64,000 nt of DNA, taken from assembly GCF_900177415.1 (NCBI RefSeq), contig NZ_FXAF01000006.1:272001-336000 (forward strand). The letters run 5' to 3'. The DNA comes from Xaviernesmea oryzae (GTDB lineage Bacteria; Pseudomonadota; Alphaproteobacteria; Rhizobiales; Rhizobiaceae). Shown here piece by piece: positions 51,593 to 59,739 of this stretch (the first letter of the stretch is position 1; each line of letters starts with the position of its first letter). The notes beneath the pieces are model-generated. The model saw only the letters and a program-made list of their open reading frames with translations, was not told the DNA's origin and searched no databases. The translations under genes were made by a program, and so were the position numbers.

Positions 51593-52375
51593 ATGGATTT
51601 GCTGGGGAAGGTAGCGTTGGTGACGGGGGCGGGATCCGGCATCGGAAAGGCGTCGGCGGTCATGCTGGCGTCCCGTGGCGCCAAGGTCGCAGTCCTCAGC
51701 AGGACGGAGAGCGAGATACGCAAGACGAAAGAGGAGATCGAGGCGGCCGGTGGCAAAGCGCTGGCGCTCACCGCCGATGTCAGCCTCGAAGGCGACATGA
51801 AGGTCGCGATCGATACTATGGTTTCGGCTTGGGGACAGCTCGACATCGTGGTTGCCAATGCCGGCATCAACGGGGTCTGGGCGCCGATCGACGACCTGCA
51901 GCCACATGAATGGGACAAGACGATCTCCGTCAACCTGCGCGGCACCTACCTTACGATTCACTACGCCGTGCCGCATCTGAAAGCATCCGGAGGCGGATCG
52001 GTCGTGGTGGTTTCCTCGATCAATGGCACGCGTACGTTCACGACCGCGGGGGCGACTGCCTATGCCGCCACCAAGGCGGCGCAGCTTGCCATGGTGCAAC
52101 AGCTTGCCCTGGAACTCGGCAAGTCCCGCATCCGAATCAATGCGGTCTGCCCCGGCCTGATCGCCACGAACATTCCGGACAGCACGATCAAGCGGAACCA
52201 GGATGCGGCGCGCATTCCGGTCGTCTGGCCGGAAGGCGACATCCCGATTACCGGCGGCAAGGCCGGCACGAGCGAAGACGTCGCCGAAATCGTGACCTTC
52301 CTGGCATCCGATCGCTCCCGTCACATCACCGGTTCGCCGGTCTGGATCGACGGAGGCCAGAGCCTGCTGAGATGA
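51593..52375 (+). CDS. Short-chain dehydrogenase/reductase (SDR)
   Basis: 260-residue classical SDR. The cofactor motif is VTGAGSGIGKASAV (TGxxxGIG), NAG appears in VVANAGINGVW, the catalytic serine in VVVSSINGTR and the YxxxK pair in AYAATKAAQLAM. The N-terminus MDLLGKVALVTGAG has a strong GGAGG upstream. In this setting it may oxidise or reduce a sugar acid or keto-deoxy intermediate, but SDR substrates cannot be read from sequence. It is convergent with the second ABC operon (38 bases between stops). Confidence 0.9.
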   Translation: MDLLGKVALVTGAGSGIGKASAVMLASRGAKVAVLSRTESEIRKTKEEIEAAGGKALALTADVSLEGDMKVAIDTMVSAWGQLDIVVANAGINGVWAPIDDLQPHEWDKTISVNLRGTYLTIHYAVPHLKASGGGSVVVVSSINGTRTFTTAGATAYAATKAAQLAMVQQLALELGKSRIRINAVCPGLIATNIPDSTIKRNQDAARIPVVWPEGDIPITGGKAGTSEDVAEIVTFLASDRSRHITGSPVWIDGGQSLLR

Positions 52376-52413
52376 GGGCGGCCGCGCATGCCGGAGGTTA
52401 TGGGGGAGGTTCT

Positions 52414-53502
52414 TCACAATCTGTCCCCCGCCTCGTCGAACAGCGATGCCTGAGCCATGTTCACGTAAAGATCGGTCTTCGCACCGATGACCGGCGTCTG
52501 GTCCGAAGAAATCCTCACCGAGAAGCTTTCGCCGGCAAGCGTGCCCCAGAGAAGCGTATCCGGCCCCATGGGCTCCTCGATAGTGAAAACGGCTTCCAAC
52601 CGGTCCGGATGCTGGTGTTCGGAGGGGCGCAGCAGAGCTTGTTCCGGACGAATTCCGAGCGTCGCCGCTTGCCCGTCGGCGAATGGCCGCGAAAACACGT
52701 AGCCTGTCAGGTTCACTTCGCTGCCATCCCGGAGGCGGAAGCATGTGGCGTTTTCTCTCCGGACCAGGGTGCCGGGCAGGAAATTCATCTGCGGCGAGCC
52801 GACGAAACCGGCGACGAAGCGGTTGATCGGCCGTTGGTAGATTTCCTTGGACGTCGCAAGTTGCTGGATGACGCCCTTATGCATGACGGCGACGCGGTCG
52901 GCGAGCGTCAGTGCCTCGACCTGATCGTGGGTGACGAAGATCATCGTCGAGCCGAGGCTCTTGTGCAGCCGTTTGATCTCGACACGCAACTCGGTGCGCA
53001 GCTTGGCATCAAGATTGGAAAGCGGCTCGTCGAAGAGCAGCACTTTCGCGTTACGGACCAACGCACGTCCGATAGCGACGCGCTGGCGCTGGCCGCCTGA
53101 GAGCTGTGCCGGCTGGCGTTGCAGCAAGTGTTCGAGCTGGAGAATGCGCGCCGCCTCCAAAACGCGTCGGGCGATCTCGGCCTTCGGCATTCCGGACATC
53201 TTCAGCCCGAAGGAGAGGTTTCCTTCCACCGTCAGGCGCGGGTAGAGCGCGTACGACTGGAACACCATGCCGATGCCGCGTTCATGCGGTTCGGCCCAGG
53301 TGACGTTTCGGCCGTCGATCCAGATCTGTCCCTCCGTGATGTCGAGAAGCCCCGCAATCGCATTGAGCAAGGTGGATTTGCCGCAGCCGGAAGGGCCGAG
53401 TAGCACGATGAACTCGCCTTCCTGCACTTCGAGGTCGAGCGTTTCGAGCACGTTCAGAGCGCCGAAGGAGATTTGCAGATTCCGGATGGAAACGCTGGAC
53501 AT
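52414..53502 (-). CDS. Sugar ABC importer ATP-binding subunit (UgpC/MalK type)
   Basis: 362-residue MalK-type ATPase. Walker A is GPSGCGKSTLLN, the Q-loop is MVFQSYALYPRLTV, the signature is LSGGQRQR, Walker B is VLLFDEPLSNLDAKLR and the histidine is in FVTHDQVEA. The C-terminal OB-fold domain includes GIRPEQALLRPSEHQ. Last gene of the second importer operon, six bases after the MalG-type permease stops. It is paralogous to the ATPase at 40381-41463. Confidence 0.9.
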   Translation of the reverse strand: MSSVSIRNLQISFGALNVLETLDLEVQEGEFIVLLGPSGCGKSTLLNAIAGLLDITEGQIWIDGRNVTWAEPHERGIGMVFQSYALYPRLTVEGNLSFGLKMSGMPKAEIARRVLEAARILQLEHLLQRQPAQLSGGQRQRVAIGRALVRNAKVLLFDEPLSNLDAKLRTELRVEIKRLHKSLGSTMIFVTHDQVEALTLADRVAVMHKGVIQQLATSKEIYQRPINRFVAGFVGSPQMNFLPGTLVRRENATCFRLRDGSEVNLTGYVFSRPFADGQAATLGIRPEQALLRPSEHQHPDRLEAVFTIEEPMGPDTLLWGTLAGESFSVRISSDQTPVIGAKTDLYVNMAQASLFDEAGDRL

Positions 53503-53508
53503 GAATGC

Positions 53509-54426
53509 TTACCCTTTGACCGCGCCTGCCGCGATGCCGCGCACGAACCAGCGACCCGAGATGAAATAGACGATGAGCGGAACGGCGGCGGTCATGATGG
53601 TGGCCGCCATGTTGACGTTGTAGGCGATTTCGCCTTCCGTCGGCGCCACGAGGTTGGTGAGTTGCACCGTCATCGGGCGGTTGGCGAGACCGCCGAAGGT
53701 GAGCCCCATGATGAAGTCATTCCAGATGCCGGTGACCTGCAGGATGAGGGCGACGACCAGCATCGGGATCGACATCGGCAGCATCAACCGGAAGAAGATC
53801 GAGAAGAACCGTCCGCCATCGACACGCGCCGCCTTGAAAAGGTCGACCGGTATGCCGGCATAATAATTGCGGAAGAGCAGCGTCATCACCGGCAGGCCGA
53901 AGATGACATGCGTCAGCACCAGCGCGTAGATCGTGCTGAACAGGCCGGTCGCCGAATAGATGCGAACCAGCGGATAGATGAAGACTTGATAGGGCAGGAA
54001 AGCCCCGAGCAATAATGCGGCGAACAGCAGGTTCGCACCGCGCACGCGCCAGAAGGAGAGGGCGTAACCGGTCAGAGCGCCGACGAAGATCGAGCAGATG
54101 ACGGATGGGACGAGGATTTTCACCGAATTCCAGAAGCCCGGGCTGATGCCGCGGCAATCGAGGCCGGTGCAGGCGCTGGACCAGGCCTTGACCCAGGGTT
54201 CGAATGTCACAGTCGTCGGCAAGGCGAAAATACCGCCGAGGCGTATCTCCTCCATCGGCTTGATGGACGTGACGACCATCACATAGAGCGGCAGCAGGAA
54301 GAACAGTGCCGAGATGAAGAGAAAGGCATAGATGCCGATGCGGGCGGTGCTCAGGCTCTTCGGAGCCGGGCCGCTCGGACCTTCTCCCATCGGAACGCTG
54401 CGTATCCTGGTCTCAGGAGCGGTCAT
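53509..54426 (-). CDS. Sugar ABC importer permease (MalG type)
   Basis: 305-residue permease. A 30-residue N-terminal cytoplasmic arm (MTAPETRIRSVPMGEGPSGP) precedes the first helix (IYAFLFISALFFLLPLYVMV). The EAA loop is FKAARVDGGRFFSIFFRLML near residue 205 and the C-terminus ends FISGRWFVRGIAAGAVKG. A periplasmic loop with two cysteines (SACTGLDCRGISP) is seen near residue 90, a feature of glucose/mannose-type permeases. It starts four bases after the MalF-type partner. Confidence 0.9.
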   Translation of the reverse strand: MTAPETRIRSVPMGEGPSGPAPKSLSTARIGIYAFLFISALFFLLPLYVMVVTSIKPMEEIRLGGIFALPTTVTFEPWVKAWSSACTGLDCRGISPGFWNSVKILVPSVICSIFVGALTGYALSFWRVRGANLLFAALLLGAFLPYQVFIYPLVRIYSATGLFSTIYALVLTHVIFGLPVMTLLFRNYYAGIPVDLFKAARVDGGRFFSIFFRLMLPMSIPMLVVALILQVTGIWNDFIMGLTFGGLANRPMTVQLTNLVAPTEGEIAYNVNMAATIMTAAVPLIVYFISGRWFVRGIAAGAVKG

Positions 54427-54430
54427 CGGC

Positions 54431-55312
54431 CTAGTCCTTGCGCTTCTCGGCGCGGAAATATTCCGCGTAGAGCCAAGGGGTCAGGACGCAGAGCACGGTG
54501 ATCAGCAGGGTCGTGGCGGCCGCCGTCGCAAGGCCGATATTCTGGCGCTGGAACAGGTAATCCATGACGAATTTGGCCGGAACGTCGGATGAGAAGCCGG
54601 GGCCGCCGCCGGTCAACACCAGAACCAGGTCATAGAGCTTGACGACACCGAGCGAGAGAAGAACTGTCGCGCTGATGAAGCTCGGCCGCAGGATCGGCAC
54701 GACGATGTGCCAGTAGAAACGCCAGGGCTTGATGCCATCGATGCGCGAGGCTTTCCATAGATCGGGATCGATCCCGCGAAGGCCGGCCAGCATGATTGCC
54801 ATGACGAGGCCGGCCGCGTGCCAGACGCCGGCGAGTACGACGCAATAGATCGCCGTCTCCTTCTGGATGATCCAGTCGAAACGGAAACTTTCGAAACCCC
54901 AGCCTCGTACGGTCTGCTCGATGCCGAGCGTCGGGTTCAGGATCCATTGCCACACGAGGCCGGTGACGATGAAGCTGATGGCATAGGGGTAGAGGATGAC
55001 GGTGCGCAGGAATCCTTCGGCGCGGATGCGCTGGTCGAGCGCGACGGCAAGCAGGAAACCGAGGACCAGCGAAATGCCGATCATCAGCACGCCGAAGATC
55101 ACCATGTTCTGGATCGAGGTCAGCCACCGCTCGGTGCCGAAGAGGCGGATGTATTGGTTGAAGCCGGCGAAACGGGCGACGGGCAGCATGCGGGAATCGG
55201 TGAAGGATATGCCGACCGTCCAGACGATCGTGCCGATATAGGCGAACACGACGATCAGGATCGCCGGCGTGAGACCGGCATAAACGCTCCAGCGGATGGG
55301 ACGCTGCTTCAT
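54431..55312 (-). CDS. Sugar ABC importer permease (MalF type)
   Basis: 293-residue permease starting MKQRPIRWSVYAGLTPAILI with six predicted helices. The segment TRDSRMLPVARFAGFNQYIR-like motif reads SFTDSRMLPVARFAGFNQY here, and the EAA loop is LWKASRIDGIKPWRFYWHIV near residue 190. It follows the binding-protein gene by 71 bases. With the partner at 53509 it forms the membrane channel of the second importer. Confidence 0.9.
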   Translation of the reverse strand: MKQRPIRWSVYAGLTPAILIVVFAYIGTIVWTVGISFTDSRMLPVARFAGFNQYIRLFGTERWLTSIQNMVIFGVLMIGISLVLGFLLAVALDQRIRAEGFLRTVILYPYAISFIVTGLVWQWILNPTLGIEQTVRGWGFESFRFDWIIQKETAIYCVVLAGVWHAAGLVMAIMLAGLRGIDPDLWKASRIDGIKPWRFYWHIVVPILRPSFISATVLLSLGVVKLYDLVLVLTGGGPGFSSDVPAKFVMDYLFQRQNIGLATAAATTLLITVLCVLTPWLYAEYFRAEKRKD

Positions 55313-55383
55313 CGAAATTTCCTGGGGTATTGTCTAAGAAAAAAAGAGCGGCAGTCGCCTGCCGCCCCGGGGGTGAGAGGTCG

Positions 55384-56625
55384 TCATTCCTGGAATTCGG
55401 AAAGCACCGCCGCATATTTGGCGGCGAACTGATCCGGAGTCTCGGAGGGTGTCGCCCAATATTCGACCACGACATCGGCGAGCGAATTCAGCATATCGGC
55501 GCCGGCCAGCCAGTCGGGACCGGCGAGCTGCTTGCTGGGATCCTTGATCACTTCAAGGCCGATCTTCGAGCAGGCATCGAGGCCGGACGTGTCGACGTCG
55601 TTGCGGACGGGCATCGAGCCCTTGAGATTGTTGAACTTCACCTGCACGTCCCTGTCCAGCATGACCTTCGCCATCAAAGCCTGTGCCTTGGCTGCGCTTT
55701 CCGACCTGCCTTTCGGTATGATGAAAACGTTGGAGTCCATCAGGAAGTTCTGCTGGCCGAGGCCGAGCACACAGCCATAATCCTTGCCGGCCACCCAGCC
55801 GGCGGCGGTGAACTCGCCCTTTTCCCAATCGCCCATGATATGCATCGCGGCCTTGCCGGTGATCAGCATGGATGCGGCCTCGTTGAACGAGCGGTTGGGA
55901 GTGCCCGGGTCCGTATAGTCGCGGATCTTCGCATAGGTCTCGGCGACGCGTTTGAATTCCGGCGTCTTGGTGGCGTCGGGATCCTTGTCGCGGAAGACGG
56001 CGAGGTAGAGATCGCGCCCGCCGGCACCGGCCAGCACGCCGTTGAAAAGCTGATGCTGCTGCCAGGGCTGAGCGCCGAAAGCGAGCGCAATGATGCCACC
56101 GGCCTTGAACTTGTCGGCTGCTGCGAAGAACTCTTCCCAGGTCTTCGGTTCCTGCACTTGGAATTTGTCGAAGAGCGCCTTGTTGTACCAGAGCCAGTTC
56201 GGCGTCTGCAGGTTCACCGGCACGGCATAGATATGCCCGTCGCGACTCACTGCTTCCAGCACGTCCGCGGGAAGCGATTTCTTCCAGTTGTCGGCGGCGG
56301 CGACGTCATCGAGATTGTTGAGCAGGCCCTGGTCGGCCAGTTCGCCGAATTGCTTGCCGGCATTCATCATCATGACGGTCGGCGGGTTGCCGCCGACGAT
56401 GCGGTTGATGCCGGTCGGCTTGGCGACGTCGCCGTTGACGATCGCGTTGTCGACCCATTCGCCACCGGCGGCGTTGAACGCATCGGCGAAAACCTTCACG
56501 GCCTTCGACTGCGCTTCCGTGGTCCACCAGTGCAGGACCTCCGCTTTTTCCGCGCCGAAGGCGGGCTGAGCCAGAGCGAAGGCCAGCCCGGTTGCGCCTA
56601 ACAATGCACGATATTTCTGCAGCAT
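55384..56625 (-). CDS. Sugar ABC importer solute-binding protein
   Basis: 413-residue family 1 binding protein. The signal peptide is MLQKYRALLGATGLAFALAQ with cleavage after AFG. The mature sequence begins AEKAEVLHWWTTEAQSKAVK, with WVDNAIVNGDVAKPTGINRI and GHIYAVPVNLQTPNWLWYNK typical of glucose/mannose-type binders. The C-terminus has CSKIGLEVIKDPSKQLAGPD. First gene of the second importer operon, about 390 bases from the next upstream gene. The ligand is not certain; its upstream operator pair links it to the sugar-acid genes. Confidence 0.9.
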   Translation of the reverse strand: MLQKYRALLGATGLAFALAQPAFGAEKAEVLHWWTTEAQSKAVKVFADAFNAAGGEWVDNAIVNGDVAKPTGINRIVGGNPPTVMMMNAGKQFGELADQGLLNNLDDVAAADNWKKSLPADVLEAVSRDGHIYAVPVNLQTPNWLWYNKALFDKFQVQEPKTWEEFFAAADKFKAGGIIALAFGAQPWQQHQLFNGVLAGAGGRDLYLAVFRDKDPDATKTPEFKRVAETYAKIRDYTDPGTPNRSFNEAASMLITGKAAMHIMGDWEKGEFTAAGWVAGKDYGCVLGLGQQNFLMDSNVFIIPKGRSESAAKAQALMAKVMLDRDVQVKFNNLKGSMPVRNDVDTSGLDACSKIGLEVIKDPSKQLAGPDWLAGADMLNSLADVVVEYWATPSETPDQFAAKYAAVLSEFQE

Positions 56626-56767
56626 TACGATCTCCTCCCGATTGCCATGCGGGCACGCAGCCTCCGCAGCGCGCCGGCCTCGATGAATCCCCTTGTGGAT
56701 AAGGTCTTCCTCCTCCTCATCCCCGCAATCAGCATAGGCGCCATTTGCGCTTTAAGTCAACATTTAC

Positions 56768-56782
56768 CGCAATATTATTGCG
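56768..56782. promoter_or_regulatory. Inverted repeat CGCAATA-T-TATTGCG
   Basis: Two perfect 7-base arms around one base, about 145 bases upstream of the binding-protein start. The words CAATATT and ATTGCGC recur at 58121-58131 before the LacI gene, making this a candidate LacI-family site. Confidence 0.45.
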
Positions 56783-56882
56783 CCAAGGCGCGTCTGATCG
56801 TTAGGTAGCGTTCTCTTTGGCCATCGTCGCCCTGCAACTCCGAATCTCTTGAGGCGCCAAACTCACCCTCAAAATCGTTCCT

Positions 56883-56917
56883 GTTCAAATATGAACCTTA
56901 TTAATTCTAAATAGAAT
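56883..56917 (-). promoter_or_regulatory. Two-site IclR-type operator upstream of the second ABC operon
   Basis: GTTCAAATATGAAC (56883-56896) and ATTCTAAATAGAAT (56904-56917) start 21 bases apart. The first is identical to the one before uxuA and the second differs by one base. About 260 bases upstream of the binding-protein start codon, so the transcript would have a long leader unless the promoter lies nearer. Confidence 0.6.
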
Positions 56918-57015
56918 TGCAGTGCGATCGTCAAATGTCAAGCCGCAGAGATGTACGACCAGGCGAACATGACTGGGGTGATCGGATAAACGGGTGCTCG
57001 GGCGATAGGCTCGGG

Positions 57016-58044
57016 TCAGCCTGCGATCGCGAGAACGCGCGGCAGCCAGTCGGTCTTGCCGGCCTCTGCGGCGGATTCGCGCTCGATGATCTCGGAAACC
57101 AGTGCAAGGCGTACCGGCGGCCGGTTTCGCGCTTCTGTGCTTGCCAGCCTCTCCGCGATGCAGCGAACCATGGCGGCGCCCATTTCCACCTGAGGCGTCC
57201 GAACCGTTGTCAGGCGCGGCGACATATGCATGGCGGAGGCGAAATCGTTGAAGCCCACGACCGAAATGTCTTCCGGGACGCGAATCCCGAGACGCAGAAG
57301 TTCGGATATCACCGCAATGGCGATGCCGTCATGCGCACAAAAGAGAGCCGTTGGCTCCTTCCCGGAGCGCAGATAGCGGAAAAAGGCGCTGCGGAAGCCT
57401 TCCGATTCGTCAAAGACGATATCGTCCACATGGGTGTCGTCAGCCGTCGAGGCGCCGTCGCGAAAGCCGCGGAAGCGTTCGGCGCGGCCCATCGGTGTTG
57501 CACTGCCGTGCACGAAGGCCATGTTGCGGTGACCGAGTTCCAGCAGCATCTGGGCGACGCCGTAACCGGATTCCCAGTCCGCGCCGACCACTTGGTCGAT
57601 CCGTTCCATCGGGCTGGCATAGCTGGCGCAAACGACCGGCAAGCCGGTCCGGGCGGCAAGCGTGGACCATTCGGACGGCCGCGGCACGGCCAGGATGATC
57701 CCGACCACGGAGGATTCCAGCTGGGTGGTTTCGTTCAAGTGGCGCGCCTGGCGGGGAAGGATCGCAAACCCGAGCCTTTCGCCTTCCTGCTCCGCGCCGT
57801 GCATGATGTTCAACCAGAGTTCGCTGCTGACGGGATCGATTTCTTGACGGATGAACAGGATGTGCCCAACCGTGTAATTCACATCCTGGTTGACACGATA
57901 ACCCATCGAATGGGCCGCCCGGATGACACGGTTTCGCGTCGCTTCTCCCACGCCCGGCTTGCCGGAAAGAGCGCGCGACACGGAGAATTTGGAAAGGCCG
58001 AGATTGTCGGCAAGATCCTGAATTGTTACGCGATTGGAGGCCAT
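57016..58044 (-). CDS. LacI-family regulator
   Basis: 342-residue LacI/GalR regulator. The N-terminal helix-turn-helix is VTIQDLADNLGLSKFSVSRA with the hinge region AAHSMGYRVNQDVN. The periplasmic-binding-protein-like domain includes GHILFIRQEIDPVSSELWLN, ALFCAHDGIAIAVISELLRL and VVGFNDFASAMHMSPRLTTV. The recognition helix is normal in length. It lies between the second ABC operon (same strand, downstream) and the divergent Rieske-amidohydrolase operon and could control either or both. The effector is unknown. Confidence 0.9.
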   Translation of the reverse strand: MASNRVTIQDLADNLGLSKFSVSRALSGKPGVGEATRNRVIRAAHSMGYRVNQDVNYTVGHILFIRQEIDPVSSELWLNIMHGAEQEGERLGFAILPRQARHLNETTQLESSVVGIILAVPRPSEWSTLAARTGLPVVCASYASPMERIDQVVGADWESGYGVAQMLLELGHRNMAFVHGSATPMGRAERFRGFRDGASTADDTHVDDIVFDESEGFRSAFFRYLRSGKEPTALFCAHDGIAIAVISELLRLGIRVPEDISVVGFNDFASAMHMSPRLTTVRTPQVEMGAAMVRCIAERLASTEARNRPPVRLALVSEIIERESAAEAGKTDWLPRVLAIAG

Positions 58045-58120
58045 AGGCGAGCTCGTTCCTGTTCGATTTTGTTGTGCCGCAGGAGAGGCTCAACGTCAAG
58101 TCGCACGCTAAATTACAAAA

Positions 58121-58138
58121 CAATATTGCGCATAATGT
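58121..58138. promoter_or_regulatory. Imperfect palindrome between lacI and the Rieske gene
   Basis: CAATATTGCGCATAATGT is centred on TGCGCA (58127-58132), an even-centred core with a central CG as in LacI-family operators. It shares CAATATT and ATTGCGC with the repeat at 56768-56783. It stands in the 182-base divergent gap. Confidence 0.4.
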
Positions 58139-58226
58139 TTTTCAATGTTAGCTTCCGTCCCTAACAACACCGAGGAAGTTGCGGCGCCGGGGAGGAGTAG
58201 TCCGGCGATCGTTGGGATGAAATATC

Positions 58227-58640
58227 GTGGGAAAGCATATCGTCGCCGCTCTGGCGGAAATCCCGCCGGGATCGCAGAAGCTCGTCCATGTGCGGGGCCG
58301 GGCAATCGCAGTCTTCAACGTCAACGGCGAGCTGTTCGGCATATCCGATACCTGCCCGCATCAGGGCGGCAGCCTCGCCACCGGCGCGACGGTCGGGCTG
58401 ACGACCTCGGAGGAGCCGGGGAAATTCTGCCATTCGCGGCCGGGCGAGTTCGTCCGTTGCCCCTGGCATAGCTGGGAGTTCGACCTGCGCACCGGCCAGT
58501 CCTGGTGCGACCCCCGGAAATTCCGGACGAGGCCTTACGATCTCAGCGTCGAGCCTGGCGAGGCGCTGGTCGCGGGCCCCTATGTCGCCGAAACCTTCGG
58601 CATCTCGGTCGAGGACCAGTACATCGTCGTGGAGCTCTAG
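58227..58640 (+). CDS. Rieske [2Fe-2S] domain protein
   Basis: 137-residue stand-alone Rieske protein. The two cluster motifs are CPHQGG (Cys and His) and CPWHSWEF (Cys and His). Between them is an insertion of about 20 residues (LTTSEEPGKFCHSRPGE) beyond the usual spacing. The remainder (LRTGQSWCDPRKFRTRPYDL) is typical of Rieske ferredoxins. It begins with a GTG at 58227 after GGGATGAAAT. It is the first gene of a unit with two amidohydrolases. It is probably an electron carrier or a small oxygenase component, but no oxygenase alpha subunit is seen here. Confidence 0.85.
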   Translation: MGKHIVAALAEIPPGSQKLVHVRGRAIAVFNVNGELFGISDTCPHQGGSLATGATVGLTTSEEPGKFCHSRPGEFVRCPWHSWEFDLRTGQSWCDPRKFRTRPYDLSVEPGEALVAGPYVAETFGISVEDQYIVVEL

Positions 58641-58674
58641 CCGCCACGCAAGTCCGGAATGAGGAGGTTCCGTC

Positions 58675-59739
58675 TTGTCGATTTCGAATGCCATCGATTG
58701 CGATATCCATCCTGGCGTGCCGACCATCAAGGTTTTGCTGCCCTATATGAGCGACTATTGGCGCGAATCCTTCACCGCCCGCGGCCAGGATAATTTCCAG
58801 CCGGCGAGCTACCTGCCGAATGCGCCGATCGCCTGCCGGCCGGATTGGCGCGATGGCGACGCCATTCCCGGCAGCAATTTCGACCTCCTGCAGAAGCACG
58901 CCCTCGATGGCTTCGGCTCCCGGTTGGCGATCTGCAACGTGCTTTATGGCGGGTCGTTTTCGATCAGCGAGACGATGGGAGCCGCGATCTGTTCGGCGGT
59001 CAACGACTGGGTGAAGGCGGAATGGTTGGCCCGCGATCCGCGGCTGCGCGCTTCGATCGTCGTCCCGACCCAGAACCCCCAGCTTGCCGTCGAGGAGATC
59101 GAACGGCTCGCCGACGATCGCCGCTTCGTCCAGATACTGATGCCGGTGGCGCTCGACATGATGCTCGGCAAGCAGCATTACTGGCCAATCTTCGAGGCGG
59201 CGGTCCGCCATAGCCTGCCGATCGGCCTGCATGCGGGCAGCCTCTATCGTTATGCGCCGACCACGAATGGCTGGCCGAGCCACTACCTGCAGGACTATGT
59301 CAGCAACAACCATGCTTTCGAAAGCCAGCTTCTGAGCCTCATCGCGCAGGGTGTCTTCGTCAAATTTCCCGACCTCAGGATCGTCCTGATCGAAAGCGGA
59401 GTGACCTGGCTGCCGGGCTTTCTGTGGCGCGCGCGCAAGACCTGGCGGGCCGTGCGGCCGGAAGTGCCGTGGGTCGACGAGTCGCCGATCGACATCGTCC
59501 GCCGGCACGTGCGTCTGACTGCGCAGCCGATCGATGCTCCCTCCGATCCGGCTGTTCTCGAACGGGTGCTGAACCAGATCGGCTCGGACGACATGCTGCT
59601 CTTCGCCTCCGACTATCCGCATTGGCAGTTCGATGGAGAAAGCGTGCTTCCCGATGGCGTGCCTGCCCGACTCATCGAAAAGATGGTGAACGACAATCCG
59701 CTTGCCACCTATCCGCGGCTGAGAGAGACGATCCAATGA
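58675..59739 (+). CDS. Amidohydrolase-2 family metal-dependent hydrolase or decarboxylase
   Basis: 354-residue amidohydrolase-superfamily protein. The first metal motif is AIDCDIHPGVP (His-x-His region as DIHP); later histidines are in HSLPIGLHAGSLYR and NNHAFESQLLSLI, and the terminal Asp/His motif is LLFASDYPHWQFDG. This is the ACMSD/uracil-decarboxylase-like PF04909 group, whose members hydrolyse or decarboxylate ring-derived acids. It is paralogous to the next gene, which starts within its stop codon (ATGA). The pathway is unknown. Confidence 0.87.
   Translation: MSISNAIDCDIHPGVPTIKVLLPYMSDYWRESFTARGQDNFQPASYLPNAPIACRPDWRDGDAIPGSNFDLLQKHALDGFGSRLAICNVLYGGSFSISETMGAAICSAVNDWVKAEWLARDPRLRASIVVPTQNPQLAVEEIERLADDRRFVQILMPVALDMMLGKQHYWPIFEAAVRHSLPIGLHAGSLYRYAPTTNGWPSHYLQDYVSNNHAFESQLLSLIAQGVFVKFPDLRIVLIESGVTWLPGFLWRARKTWRAVRPEVPWVDESPIDIVRRHVRLTAQPIDAPSDPAVLERVLNQIGSDDMLLFASDYPHWQFDGESVLPDGVPARLIEKMVNDNPLATYPRLRETIQ

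Larger units (their letters stand above)
56626..57015 (-). promoter_or_regulatory. Upstream region of the second sugar ABC operon
   Basis: This 390-base gap has no credible gene on either strand. It holds an inverted repeat at 56768-56782 and the two-site operator at 56883-56917, both listed separately. It is AT-rich near 56760-56780 and 56880-56935, as expected for a promoter driving the leftward importer operon. Confidence 0.6.
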
